In this document: piece by piece, positions 1-8,335 of the stretch
How the letters are laid out: each line of letters starts with the position of its first letter
Position numbering within the stretch: position 1 is the first letter of the stretch
Source of the DNA: Alphaproteobacteria bacterium
GTDB lineage: Bacteria > Myxococcota_A > UBA796 > GCA-2862545
NCBI GenBank assembly: GCA_020632955.1
Contig: JACKEO010000023.1
Coordinates: 1-64,000 of the forward strand
DNA length: 64,000 nucleotides
Direction: 5' to 3'
Program-made: the position numbers and the translations under genes
Notes under the pieces: generated by a model
Database searches by the model: none
What the model was told of the DNA's origin: nothing
Seen by the model: the letters and a program-made list of their open reading frames with translations, nothing else

Positions 1-2
1 TC

Positions 3-2333
3 CTCGACGACATCGGCCTGCGGGTGGGCGACCGCATCACGCGCGAGCGCCTGCGCCGGGACGTCATCGCCGTGCACGGCACGGGCTTCTTCGAGGACGT
101 GAAGGTGCTGCGCGACCTGCGCGACGACGGCACCGTGCGCCTCGTCTTCGAGGTGAAGGAGAAGCCCGCCGTCATCGACGTGCGCATCGACGGGTCGAAG
201 AAGATCAAGGAGGAGGACCTCCGCGAGAAGATCGACGTGAAGTCCTTCGGCGTGCTCAACGAGAGCAAGGTGCAGCTGTCGGTGCAGCGCCTGCGCGACG
301 CCTACGTCGAGAAGGGCTTCTACCTGGCGGAGATCACCCCCGAGATCGTGGAGCTGGGTCCCGGGCGCGTGGAGGTGGTCTTCCACATCGTCGAGAACCG
401 CAAGGTGCTCATCCAGCGCATCGAGCTGGTGGGCAACGAGAACATCGCCGACGCCAAGCTCAAGAAGATGCTGCACCGCTTCGGCAGCGTGAGCGAGGCG
501 GGTCCGCTGCCCTGGATCTTCACCAACCGCGGACGCTTCGACCGCTTCGCGGTGGAGGACAGCCAGGCGGTCGTCCAGCAGATCTACTTCGAGGAGGGCT
601 ACGTCGAGGTCACGGTGGACCCGCCCAAGGTCTACCTGTCGCCCGACAAGCGCTTCATCTACGTCAGCTACCACATCGACGAGGGCCCCCAGTACGACAT
701 CGGGGAGGTCTCGGCGACCGGCGACTTCCTGCCCGAGGAGGGCCTCGCCGAGGCCACGGTCCTCGAGGTGGCCGACGGCCGCAAGGTGGAGGACGTCCAG
801 CAGGTCCAGTTCCGCGAGAGCGTGGGCAAGAAGGCCGCGCCGTGGATGCGCAAGCGCCGCAACGGGCCGAAGCTGGAGCCGGGCGAGACCTTCAAGCTGT
901 CCACCCGCGAGCAGGTGCGCGGGGCCATCGAGCGCCTCTACAAGGACCGCGGCTACGCCACGGTGAACGTGCTCGCCCAGACCCTGCCCGATCCCGAGAC
1001 GCGCACGGTCGACATCCGCTTCCTGGTGGACCGCGGCAGCCGCTACCGCATCGGGCGCATCGACATCGAGGGCAACGACCCCACCATCGACAAGGTGGTG
1101 CGCCGCGAGCTGCTCATCCGCGAGGGCGAGCTCTACCGGGGCAGCTTCCTCGAGGCCTCGCGCTTCCAGCTGATGCGGCGCGGCTGGTTCGAGACGGTGG
1201 AGATCCGCGAGGTGCCCTCGGGCGACGACGTCATGGACGTCAAGGTGCGGGTCAAGGAGAAGCCCACCGGCAGCTTCAGCCTGGGCGTGGGCTTCGGCAC
1301 GGCCGAGGGCTTCTCGATCCAGGGCAGCGTCTCGAAGTCCAACATCTTCGGGCTCGGCTTCACCGTGAACGCCAGCGTGCAGTGGAGCCAGCGCCAGCAG
1401 AACATCAGCCTGCAGTTCGAGGACCCGTACTTCTTCGACTCGCGCTGGCGCCTGTCGGTGAGCGGCTACTGGATCGAGCGCAGCTTCCAGTTCAGCGAGT
1501 TCCGTCGCGGCGCCCGCGTGGGCATCGGCCGCTACCTCGACCGCCTCGACAACATCGTGCTCGAGCTGTCGTACGAGGTGCAGGACCTCGGCCTGCGCTC
1601 GCTCAACGCCAGCCAGCGTCGCCTGTTCGGCGGCCAGCTCTTCGAGAACGGCGTCACCTCCACGCTGGGCCTGTCGCTCATCGCCGATCTCCGGAACAAC
1701 CGCATCTTCCCCACCCAGGGAATCTACGCGTCGGTGGCGGCGCAGCTGTCGGGCGGCTTCCGGGCGAACGACCAGATCGTGAGCCTGCTCGGCGGCGACT
1801 TCAACTTCGCCGAGATCGACGTCAACTTCCGCTTCTACCAGCCCCTCATCCCGAACTCCGACTGGCTGGTCTTCCGCTTCAACTCGACGCTGGGCTTCCT
1901 CTTCAGCACCGACGGCGACATCGTGCCGTTCAACCACCGCTTCGGTGCGGGCGGCATCAACAGCGTGCGCGGCTACCCCATCTTCTCGCTGGGCCCGCAG
2001 CTGCGCACCTCCTTCAGCGACGACCCCACGGGCGGCGACGGCGTCATCCGCATCCGCGGCACCCAGCTCTGGGTCAACAACCTCGAGATCGAGGCCCCCA
2101 TCGTCCGCAGTGCCGGCCTGAAGGCGGTGGTCTTCTTCGACGCAGGCAACGCCTTCGGCGACGCCTACGGCAACGGCGGCATCGACCCCCTCAACCTGCG
2201 CACGAGCGTGGGCTTCGGCCTGCGCTGGCAGTCGCCCATCGGTCCGCTGCGCTTCGAGCTGGGCTTCCCCCTGGCGCCCCGGGAGGACGAGCGGCCCACG
2301 CTCTTCGACTTCTCGATCGGGTCGTTCTTCTGA
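3..2333 (+). CDS. bamA: Outer membrane protein assembly factor BamA (5' end cut by window)
   Basis: BamA folds and inserts beta-barrel proteins into the outer membrane. The reading frame is open to the left edge of the window (the codons before the GTG at 24 continue a POTRA domain), so the true start lies upstream. About four to five POTRA domains precede a 16-strand barrel starting near residue 420 (numbered from that GTG). The loop-6 motif VRGYP is present near 1970, and the protein ends in Phe, as expected for a barrel signal. The fourth POTRA carries a Lys/Arg-rich insertion (about residues 260-295) that looks longer than usual. Skp follows downstream, the classic bamA-skp order, but with an intervening repeat element and without lpxD next. 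Confidence 0.95.
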   Translation, partial: LDDIGLRVGDRITRERLRRDVIAVHGTGFFEDVKVLRDLRDDGTVRLVFEVKEKPAVIDVRIDGSKKIKEEDLREKIDVKSFGVLNESKVQLSVQRLRDAYVEKGFYLAEITPEIVELGPGRVEVVFHIVENRKVLIQRIELVGNENIADAKLKKMLHRFGSVSEAGPLPWIFTNRGRFDRFAVEDSQAVVQQIYFEEGYVEVTVDPPKVYLSPDKRFIYVSYHIDEGPQYDIGEVSATGDFLPEEGLAEATVLEVADGRKVEDVQQVQFRESVGKKAAPWMRKRRNGPKLEPGETFKLSTREQVRGAIERLYKDRGYATVNVLAQTLPDPETRTVDIRFLVDRGSRYRIGRIDIEGNDPTIDKVVRRELLIREGELYRGSFLEASRFQLMRRGWFETVEIREVPSGDDVMDVKVRVKEKPTGSFSLGVGFGTAEGFSIQGSVSKSNIFGLGFTVNASVQWSQRQQNISLQFEDPYFFDSRWRLSVSGYWIERSFQFSEFRRGARVGIGRYLDRLDNIVLELSYEVQDLGLRSLNASQRRLFGGQLFENGVTSTLGLSLIADLRNNRIFPTQGIYASVAAQLSGGFRANDQIVSLLGGDFNFAEIDVNFRFYQPLIPNSDWLVFRFNSTLGFLFSTDGDIVPFNHRFGAGGINSVRGYPIFSLGPQLRTSFSDDPTGGDGVIRIRGTQLWVNNLEIEAPIVRSAGLKAVVFFDAGNAFGDAYGNGGIDPLNLRTSVGFGLRWQSPIGPLRFELGFPLAPREDERPTLFDFSIGSFF

Positions 2334-2358
2334 GCCTTGGGGCGTCCTGGGGAGGAGA

Positions 2359-2572
2359 CGACACGGAGGCACGGAGCGCGCGGAGGGGAGCACGGAGGGC
2401 GTGCTGGCGGGTGCCGACCGGGTGCCCGGGCGAGCAAGGGGGCGCCGTGGCAGCCTCCGTGGCGGAGGGCCTCGGCTTGCGCCTCGGCTCGGGGAGGCGG
2501 CCGACGTGGCGAGCCGCTGCGCAGCCGTGGATCTCCGTGCCGGCCTCCGTGCCCCCCCGTGCCTCCGTGTCG
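2359..2572. repeat. 214-bp element with 16-bp perfect terminal inverted repeats
   Basis: This element fills most of the 410-bp gene-free gap (2334-2743) between bamA and skp. Its ends, 2359-2374 and 2557-2572, are exact reverse complements (CGACACGGAGGCACGG). The left side is a run of CACGGAG-like heptads with short spacers. The interior has a cggcTTGCGCctcgg hairpin-like core near 2475-2500. Both parts resemble the larger inverted repeats at 61195-61352 and 62060-62213, with A/G exchanges (CACGGAG here, CACAGAG there). It contains no convincing coding sequence and no transposase. Its function is unknown; a MITE-like or REP-like dispersed repeat is the simplest reading. Confidence 0.75.
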
Positions 2573-2682
2573 ATGTCCGACCACCACGCTGTCGATGCCC
2601 GACCACGCTCCTCCCACACCGCTGAACGGTGGGAAGCCGCGAGGGACCTCCGGCGTTCCACCGTGCGGTCGCCGGTCGTCGG

Positions 2683-2690
2683 CGATAGAG
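2683..2690 (+). promoter_or_regulatory. Possible -10 element for skp
   Basis: GATAGAGC lies 59 nt before the skp start, inside otherwise extremely GC-rich DNA, and resembles the TAG-containing motif seen before many genes here. It is followed by a short GGCCCC-ACG-GGGCC hairpin (about 2695-2708) that would sit in the 5' leader. There is no clear -35 sequence. This is inference only. Confidence 0.3.
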
Positions 2691-2743
2691 CCCCGGCCCC
2701 ACGGGGCCACCTGATCCGGCCCGTCCTCGCCTCGGAGTCCCTC

Positions 2744-3247
2744 ATGCGCCGCAGCCTCGCCCTCCTGCTCGCCCTCGGTGCCGCCACGCCGGCCCTCGCC
2801 GCCGACGTGAAGCTCTGCGTCATCGACGCCCAGTCGGCGCTCAACGAGACGAACGAGGGCAAGGCCGCCCGCGATCGCCTCGAGGGCATGTACGCGAGCA
2901 AGAAGACCGAGATCGAGAAGATGCAGACCGAGCTCGAGAAGGAGCTGGGCGACTACGAGCAGCGCAAGATGATCCTGTCGGACGCCGCGAAGGCCGAGCA
3001 GGAGAAGGGCCTGATGGCCAAGCAGCAGAAGTACCAGCTCGCCGTGATGAACGCCGAGCAGGAGATGCAGCAGACCTACGGCCAGCTCCTCGCCGGCATG
3101 GAGGAGAAGCTGCTGAAGGTGGCCGAGGCCATGGGCGCCAAGCAGGGCTGCACGCTGCTCATCCCCAAGGAGACCACCATCTACGTGGGGGCCGGCGTCG
3201 TCGACCTCACGCAGCAGGTGATCAACGACCTGAACGGCGTGAAGTAG
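2744..3247 (+). CDS. skp: Skp/OmpH family periplasmic chaperone
   Basis: This 167-residue protein has a clear signal peptide (MRRSLALLLALG, cleavage after ALA near residue 18), then the short OmpH beta segment VKLCVIDAQSALNET. A long charged helical coiled coil follows (about residues 45-115), with a C-terminal return to the trimerisation core. This is the length and layout of Skp, which escorts unfolded outer membrane proteins to BamA. Its position just after bamA supports the call. The ATG at 2744 is chosen because it begins the signal peptide. The last 26 bases overlap the end of the convergent gene on the other strand. Confidence 0.88.
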   Translation: MRRSLALLLALGAATPALAADVKLCVIDAQSALNETNEGKAARDRLEGMYASKKTEIEKMQTELEKELGDYEQRKMILSDAAKAEQEKGLMAKQQKYQLAVMNAEQEMQQTYGQLLAGMEEKLLKVAEAMGAKQGCTLLIPKETTIYVGAGVVDLTQQVINDLNGVK

Positions 3248-4127
3248 GGCGCTTCGCCGGGGCCCGGCACACCGGGTCCAGCGGACAGGCGGGGCAGATC
3301 CCGGCGTCGCGGTGACCACGGCAGGCGCCCGAGATGCCCAGGTGCGCCAGCGCGAAGTCGTAGCGCACGGGGTCGGCCGCATCGAAGGCGCGCAGCGAGG
3401 CGGTGACCTCCTCCGCGGTGCGCCAGCTCGCGTCGGGGCGCTGCGTGAGGCCCAGGAAGCGCGCCACGCGCCCCACGTGCACGTCCACCGGGACGAGGAG
3501 CTCGGCGGGCGCCATCACCGTCCACAGGCCCAGGTCGACCCCGTCGCCGGGCGGACGCACCATCCACCGCAGGAAGAGGTGCCAGCGCTTGCAGGCCGAC
3601 CCGGTGGCGGGCGAGGCGAGCAGGTAGCGCAGGCCGCGGGGCAGGTCGTCGGGGGAGGCGAGCCCGCGCCCCTGGGCCTGGGCCGCCGTGAGGCACCCGG
3701 CGCGCAGCGTGTCGACGGCGCGCTGCAGGCGGTCGCGGACGGGGCCCGCGCCCGCGAACAGGGCCTCGAGGGTGCCGTGCTCGGCGAGCACGACGCGCAG
3801 GCCGGCCAGCAGCAGGGCCACGTCGTCGCCGCGGGTCCACCGGTAGACCAGATCGAGGAAGGGGGCCGCATGCTCCGGCGTGAAGCCGTCGACGAAGGCC
3901 CGAGGCCCCCCTCCGGCGTCCAGGGCGTCGAACAGGCGCTCGAGCACCGGCAGGAAGAGGTCGACGCGCCCGTACGCGAAGCCTGCGGCGAGGAGGCCCG
4001 CGATCTCCGCGTCCCGAGGGTCGGCGTAGCGGTGGACGAAGCGCACCGGGTCGCGCAGCCGGCGGGTGGCGCCGTCGGTGTGGGCGACCAGCGCGTCCAG
4101 GTAGACGTGGAGGGGGGAGGGTGGCAT
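3222..4127 (-). CDS. TIGR02757 (DUF2400) family protein with a C-terminal four-Cys cluster
   Basis: A 301-residue soluble protein whose N-terminal half (LHVYLDALVAHTDG, PVRFVHRYADPRDAEIAGLLAAGFAYGR split over two short motifs) and RYDFALAHLGI segment match the TIGR02757 family, whose function is unknown. Near the C-terminus four cysteines are spaced C-x8-C-x2-C-x5-C. This is close to the iron-sulfur loop of endonuclease III-type HhH glycosylases, so a 4Fe-4S site is possible (inference). The ATG at 4127 is the natural start. The gene is convergent with skp (26-bp overlap) and divergent from the small Trm112-like gene. Confidence 0.75.
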   Translation of the reverse strand: MPPSPLHVYLDALVAHTDGATRRLRDPVRFVHRYADPRDAEIAGLLAAGFAYGRVDLFLPVLERLFDALDAGGGPRAFVDGFTPEHAAPFLDLVYRWTRGDDVALLLAGLRVVLAEHGTLEALFAGAGPVRDRLQRAVDTLRAGCLTAAQAQGRGLASPDDLPRGLRYLLASPATGSACKRWHLFLRWMVRPPGDGVDLGLWTVMAPAELLVPVDVHVGRVARFLGLTQRPDASWRTAEEVTASLRAFDAADPVRYDFALAHLGISGACRGHRDAGICPACPLDPVCRAPAKRPTSRRSGR

Positions 4128-4178
4128 GGGAGCACCGGCCTGACCCGTCCGGGGCCACCTGTCCCGTCCGAGGTGTGC

Positions 4179-4397
4179 GTGCGTCACCCGATCTCCGGCT
4201 GCGATCTGCGCGTGCGTCCCCACCTCGTGTGCCCGGCCTGCCGTGGAGAGCTGCGCGACGTGGAGGACGGTCTGGCCTGTCCTGCCTGCGCCCTGCGCTA
4301 CCCGGTGGTGGACGGCGTGCCGTGGATGATCGCCGAGGAGGCCGGAGCGTGGTCGGAGGGCCCGCCGGGCGTGGCTGCGACCGGGGACCCCCGTTAG
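4179..4397 (+). CDS. Trm112-like/UPF0434 small zinc-ribbon protein
   Basis: This encodes a 72-residue protein with two CPAC knuckles (LVCPACRGEL and LACPACALRYP) followed by VVDGVPWMI. This is the layout of the YcaR/Trm112-like family, whose eukaryotic member activates methyltransferases; the bacterial role is unclear. Start choice: GTG at 4179 has GAGG five bases upstream. An in-frame GTG at 4173 is an alternative that would leave almost no spacer. It lies 24 bp upstream of pyrB and probably shares its transcript. Confidence 0.7.
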   Translation: MRHPISGCDLRVRPHLVCPACRGELRDVEDGLACPACALRYPVVDGVPWMIAEEAGAWSEGPPGVAATGDPR

Positions 4398-4400
4398 AGC
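4395..4400 (+). promoter_or_regulatory. TAGAGC motif 27 nt before pyrB
   Basis: TAGAGC begins 27 nt before the pyrB ATG. It also supplies the stop codon of the preceding small gene, so chance is possible. It fits the positional motif seen before about a dozen genes in this window. Low confidence as a promoter. Confidence 0.2.
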
Positions 4401-4421
4401 GCGCACCCACGTGGAGGGCGC

Positions 4422-5399
4422 ATGAGCAGCCCATCGGCGGGCGGGGTGCCGGCGCTCGGGCAGCCCAGGGACGAGCGCTTCGCGGGCCGTCACGTGCTGT
4501 CGGTCAAGCAGTTCGACCGGGCCGATCTGGAGCGGGTGTTCCGGGTGGCGCACGACATGAAGGTGATGGTGGGCCTCGTGGGCACCACCGATCTCCTGAA
4601 GGGCAAGGTGCTCGCCAACCTCTTCTACGAGCCCTCCACGCGCACCGCTTCGAGCTTCATCGCGGCGATGGAGCGCCTGGGCGGCAGCGTCATCGCGATC
4701 AACGAGGTGAAGTTCTCCTCGGTGTCGAAGGGCGAGACGCTGGAGGACACCGTGCGGGTGCTCGAGAGCTACGCCGACCTGGTGGTGCTGCGGCACCCCG
4801 AGGTGGGCGCGGCGGCGCGGGCGGCCGCCGTGGCCCGCAAGCCCATCCTCAATGCCGGCGACGGCGTGGGCGAGCACCCCACCCAGGCCCTGCTCGACCT
4901 GTTCACCATCCGTGAGGAGCTCGGCCGCCTCGACGGCGTGGAGCTGGCCCTGGTGGGCGACCTGCGCCACGGCCGCACCGTGCACAGCCTCGCGCGCCTC
5001 GCCCGGTGGTTCGACATCCGCCTCCGCCTGGTCTCGCCGTCCTCCCTGGCCATGCCCGCCGAGGTCCTCGACGACCTGCGCGAGGGAGGCGTCACCTTCA
5101 CGGAGCACCGCGACCTCGACGAGGTGCTGGGCAGCGTGGACGTGCTGTACGTCACGCGGGTGCAGCAGGAGCGCTTCGCCGACCCCGCCGACTACCAGGC
5201 CGTGAAGGGCGCCTACGTGATCACGCCGGCGGTGCTGGAGCGCTTCTCGCCGCGGGGCATCGTGATGCACCCGCTGCCCCGGGTGGACGAGATCGACCCC
5301 GCCTGCGACGCCGACCCCCGCGCCGCCTACTTCCGCCAGATCGCCATGGGCATGTACGTGCGCATGGCCCTGCTGGCCCTCGTGATGGGGCGGGCGTGA
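4422..5399 (+). CDS. pyrB: Aspartate carbamoyltransferase catalytic subunit
   Basis: PyrB condenses carbamoyl phosphate with aspartate, the first committed step of pyrimidine synthesis. The 325-residue protein carries the carbamoyl-phosphate motif [12 protein letters not shown] (residues 68-79), HPTQALLD (about 149), [12 protein letters not shown] (about 175) and the aspartate-loop motif MHPLPRVDE (about 283). Length matches the family, with a slightly extended N-terminus. The ATG has GGAGGG seven bases upstream. The stop overlaps the GTG of pyrFE by four bases, so the two are translationally coupled. No regulatory subunit (pyrI) and no pyrC are seen here. Confidence 0.96.
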   Translation: MSSPSAGGVPALGQPRDERFAGRHVLSVKQFDRADLERVFRVAHDMKVMVGLVGTTDLLKGKVLANLFYEPSTRTASSFIAAMERLGGSVIAINEVKFSSVSKGETLEDTVRVLESYADLVVLRHPEVGAAARAAAVARKPILNAGDGVGEHPTQALLDLFTIREELGRLDGVELALVGDLRHGRTVHSLARLARWFDIRLRLVSPSSLAMPAEVLDDLREGGVTFTEHRDLDEVLGSVDVLYVTRVQQERFADPADYQAVKGAYVITPAVLERFSPRGIVMHPLPRVDEIDPACDADPRAAYFRQIAMGMYVRMALLALVMGRA

Positions 5400-6799
5400 G
5401 CGGCTTCGTCGCCAGGCTCGAGGCGCGGTGTCGTGCCACCGACAGCCTGCTGTGCGTGGGCATCGACCCGCACCCCCAGGATCTGCCCGAGCCCACGGCG
5501 TCGGCGGCCCGGTCCTTCGGCCTGCGGATCGTGGAGGCCACCTCCGGCGTCGCCGCGGCCTTCAAGCCCAACGCCGCCTTCTTCGAGGCCCTGGGCCCCG
5601 ACGGCGTGCAGGCGCTGGCCGACATCATCGCCGCGGTGCCCGACGAGGTGCCGGTCATCCTCGACGTGAAGCGCGGCGACATCGCGTCCACGGCGCAGGC
5701 CTACGCGCGCTCGGCCTACGAGGTGCTCGGCGCCGACGCCGTCACGCTCAACGCCTACATGGGCGTCGACGCGGTGGCCCCCTTCGTGGACGATCCCGCG
5801 CGCGGTGCCTTCGTGCTCTGCCGCACGTCCAACCCCTCGGCCGGCGAGCTGCAGGACCGGGTGCTGGGCGACGGCCGGCGCGTGTACGAGGCGGTGGCCG
5901 ATCTGGCGGCGGGCTGGGGCGAGGGCGGCAACGTCGGCCTCGTGGTGGGCGCCACGGTGCCGGGCGAGCTCGCCGCCGTGCGGGCGCGCAGCCCCCAGGC
6001 GTGGATCCTCGCGCCGGGGGTGGGGGCGCAGGGCGGCGACCTGGAGGCCACGCTGGCGGCCGGGCTGCGCGCCGACGGGCTGGGCCTGCTGGTGAACAGC
6101 TCCCGAGGCATCGCGCGGGCGGCCGATCCGGCCGCGGCGGCCTCGGCCCTGGCGGCGCAGATCCGGGAGGCGCGTGCGGCCCTCCCGTCGCCGAGTCCCG
6201 CGCTCGATCCGCTGGCCGCGGGCCTGCTGCGCCTGGGGTGCGTGCGCTTCGGCCGGTTCACGCTGAAGAGCGGCCTGTCGTCGCCCATCTACCTGGATCT
6301 CCGGCGGCTCGTGGGCGACCCCGCCTTCCTCGCTGCCGTGGCCGAGGGCTACGCCGGCTTGCTCGCGGGCGTGCCCCACGACCTGCTGGCGGGCCTGCCC
6401 ACCGCGGGCCTCCCGCTGGGCACGGCCGTGTCGCTGCGCACGGGCGTGCCGCAGGTCTACCCGCGGTCCACCGTGAAGGCCCACGGCACCCGTCAGGCGG
6501 TGGAGGGCATCCACGCCGAGGGGCAGCGGGTGGTGATGATCGACGACCTGGCCACCCGCGGCACCAGCGCGCTGGAGGCGGCCGAGACGCTGCGCGCAGC
6601 GGGTCTGGTGGTGGAGGACCTGGTGGTGCTCGTCGACCGCGAGAGCGGTGCGGGCGAGGCCCTCGCGGCCCAGGGCATCCGGCTGCACGCGGTCACCACG
6701 ATCACCTCGCTCCTCGAGGCCTGGGAGGCCGCCGGCGCCGTGGCGCCCGCCCAGGTGGCCGAGGTCCGCGCCTTCCTCGCGTCCACGGTGACGCCATGA
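5396..6799 (+). CDS. pyrFE: Fused orotidine-5'-phosphate decarboxylase / orotate phosphoribosyltransferase
   Basis: This 467-residue protein joins two enzymes that together make UMP from orotate. Residues 1 to about 260 are a type 2 OMP decarboxylase ([19 protein letters not shown]; catalytic DVKRGDI at 90-96; [17 protein letters not shown]). From about residue 265 to the end is orotate phosphoribosyltransferase ([20 protein letters not shown]-binding [13 protein letters not shown] near 381-392). The order decarboxylase-then-transferase is the reverse of animal UMP synthase. Start is GTG 5396, overlapping the pyrB stop (GTGA), and the stop overlaps the pyrD ATG. There is no break between the domains, so this is a genuine fusion. 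Confidence 0.93.
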   Translation: MSGFVARLEARCRATDSLLCVGIDPHPQDLPEPTASAARSFGLRIVEATSGVAAAFKPNAAFFEALGPDGVQALADIIAAVPDEVPVILDVKRGDIASTAQAYARSAYEVLGADAVTLNAYMGVDAVAPFVDDPARGAFVLCRTSNPSAGELQDRVLGDGRRVYEAVADLAAGWGEGGNVGLVVGATVPGELAAVRARSPQAWILAPGVGAQGGDLEATLAAGLRADGLGLLVNSSRGIARAADPAAAASALAAQIREARAALPSPSPALDPLAAGLLRLGCVRFGRFTLKSGLSSPIYLDLRRLVGDPAFLAAVAEGYAGLLAGVPHDLLAGLPTAGLPLGTAVSLRTGVPQVYPRSTVKAHGTRQAVEGIHAEGQRVVMIDDLATRGTSALEAAETLRAAGLVVEDLVVLVDRESGAGEALAAQGIRLHAVTTITSLLEAWEAAGAVAPAQVAEVRAFLASTVTP

Positions 6800-7818
6800 T
6801 GGATGCGGCCCTCCAGGCGGCCCTGCTCACGCTCGAGCCCGAGCGGGCGCACGCCGTGGCCCTGCAGCTGCTGGCCACCGCAGGCGCCACCGAGCCCGGC
6901 CGCCGCGCCCTGCGCTTCCTCTACGGCCCCGCGCAGGAGCGCGGCGTGGAGCTGGCGGGCCTGCGCTTCCCGAACCGGGTGGGGCTGGCCGCCGGGTACG
7001 ACAAGGACGCTCGCGCCTGGAAGGCCTTCGCGGCGCTGGGCTGCGGCCACGTCGAGGTGGGCACGGTGACCCCGCGGCCCCAGCCCGGCAACCCGCACCC
7101 CCGGGTCTTCCGCCTGCGCGACCAGCGCGCGGTCATCAACCGGATGGGCTTCCCCAGCCAGGGCGCCCGGGTGGTGCGGGCGCGGCTCGACGCCGATCGC
7201 CCCTACGGCACCGTGCTGGGCGTCAACATCGGCAAGAACAAGGACACGCCGCTGGAGGAGGCCTCCCGCGACTACGTCGAGCTGGTGGAGGTCTTCGGCG
7301 ACGTGGCCGACTACCTCACCGTGAACGTGTCCTCGCCGAACACGCCGCAGCTCCGGGAGCTGCAACGGGGGCCGGCGCTGCGCGCGCTGCTCGCCGAGGT
7401 GGTGCGGGCGCGCGACGCCGAGGTGGCGCGACGGGGGCGCGCGCTGCCGGTCTTCGTGAAGCTCGCCCCGGACCTCGACGACGCCGACCTCGACGACGCC
7501 CTGGGCGCGGTGGACGACTCCGGCCTCGACGGCATCGTCGCCACGAACACCACGATCTCCCGCGAGGGGGTCACCGGGCGCCTCGCGCAGGAGACGGGGG
7601 GCCTGTCGGGCGCGCCGCTCACGCAGCGGGCCCTGACGCTGATCCGCACCATCCGGGCGCGCGCGCGGGCCGATCTGCCGCTCATCGGTGTGGGCGGCAT
7701 CATGACCACCGAGGACGCCCGGGCGCGCCTCGATGCCGGGGCCGACCTGGTGCAGGTCTACACGGGCCTCGTCTACCGGGGTGCCGGCTTCGTCCGCGCG
7801 GTGGCCGAGGAGACCTGA
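6796..7818 (+). CDS. pyrD: Dihydroorotate dehydrogenase (quinone), class 2
   Basis: PyrD oxidises dihydroorotate to orotate and passes electrons to membrane quinone. In the 340-residue protein the N-terminal ~50 residues form the class 2 membrane-associating helices. These are followed by NRVGLAAGYDKDA, the FMN-site NRMGFPSQG and GVNIGKNKDTP. Next comes NVSSPNTPQLR near residue 176, whose serine is the catalytic base of class 2 enzymes. VGGIMTTEDA and QVYTGLVYRG complete the phosphate site. Start ATG 6796 overlaps the pyrFE stop (ATGA); a second ATG follows immediately at 6799. Last gene of the operon. Confidence 0.95.
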   Translation: MMDAALQAALLTLEPERAHAVALQLLATAGATEPGRRALRFLYGPAQERGVELAGLRFPNRVGLAAGYDKDARAWKAFAALGCGHVEVGTVTPRPQPGNPHPRVFRLRDQRAVINRMGFPSQGARVVRARLDADRPYGTVLGVNIGKNKDTPLEEASRDYVELVEVFGDVADYLTVNVSSPNTPQLRELQRGPALRALLAEVVRARDAEVARRGRALPVFVKLAPDLDDADLDDALGAVDDSGLDGIVATNTTISREGVTGRLAQETGGLSGAPLTQRALTLIRTIRARARADLPLIGVGGIMTTEDARARLDAGADLVQVYTGLVYRGAGFVRAVAEET

Positions 7819-7835
7819 GCGGTCCCCGCTCCCGG

Positions 7836-8264
7836 TCAGGGTGCGGGCTCCGGCGCGGGGGGGGCCTCGTCCAGCTGCTGGAAGGCTGCACCCAGCTCGG
7901 GGGGCGCGTCGCCGGTGCGCTGGAGCGGCACGCCCTGCACCACCATGCGCCAGGATCCCTCGACCTCGTAGGGCGCCTCGTCCACCGTCCAGGTGGTGGT
8001 GAGCGAGGCGAAGCCCACCTCGATGCCGTGCTCCCAGCTGCGCGCCGGGGCCATGACCGACGAGGTCTGGCCGTCCTGGACGTGGTCGATGGAGACGAAG
8101 CCGTCGGCGCTGATCTGTACCGTGAGGCCAGGGCCCTCCCAGGTGCCCACCCAGGACGGCGAGGGGGGAGGCACCGCCGTCATGTCCAGGCCGTCGACGA
8201 GCCCGCTGCAGCCGAGGATCGCCAGCACGCCCAGGGACGCCAGGAGCCACCGGAGCCACCGCAT
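7836..8264 (-). CDS. Small lipoprotein of unknown function
   Basis: A 142-residue predicted lipoprotein: basic N-terminus MRWLRWLL, hydrophobic stretch and a lipobox ending ILGC near residue 20. The mature part has an alternating beta pattern (VGTWEGPGLTVQISADGF, FASLTTTWTVDEAPYEVEGSW) that looks like a small lipocalin-like barrel; I recognise no family. The tail is Pro/Ala/Glu-rich. The start is fixed by an ideal ribosome-binding site (AGGAGGTGATC directly before the ATG). A GATACC sequence about 24 nt upstream may be its -10 element. Convergent with pyrD, divergent from the HEAT/cyclophilin gene. Confidence 0.65.
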   Translation of the reverse strand: MRWLRWLLASLGVLAILGCSGLVDGLDMTAVPPPSPSWVGTWEGPGLTVQISADGFVSIDHVQDGQTSSVMAPARSWEHGIEVGFASLTTTWTVDEAPYEVEGSWRMVVQGVPLQRTGDAPPELGAAFQQLDEAPPAPEPAP

Positions 8265-8335
8265 GATCACCTCCTGCCGCCGCCGGTATCCGCTCGGGGT
8301 CGGTGTGCACGTGGTCGCGGGATAGGCGGGGCGCG

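Noticed and set aside
842..2743. Long plus-strand frame across the end of bamA and the repeat element, joining skp
   Set aside because: Only its skp part has protein-like composition and a signal peptide; the upstream part is Arg/Ala/Pro-rich shadow of bamA.
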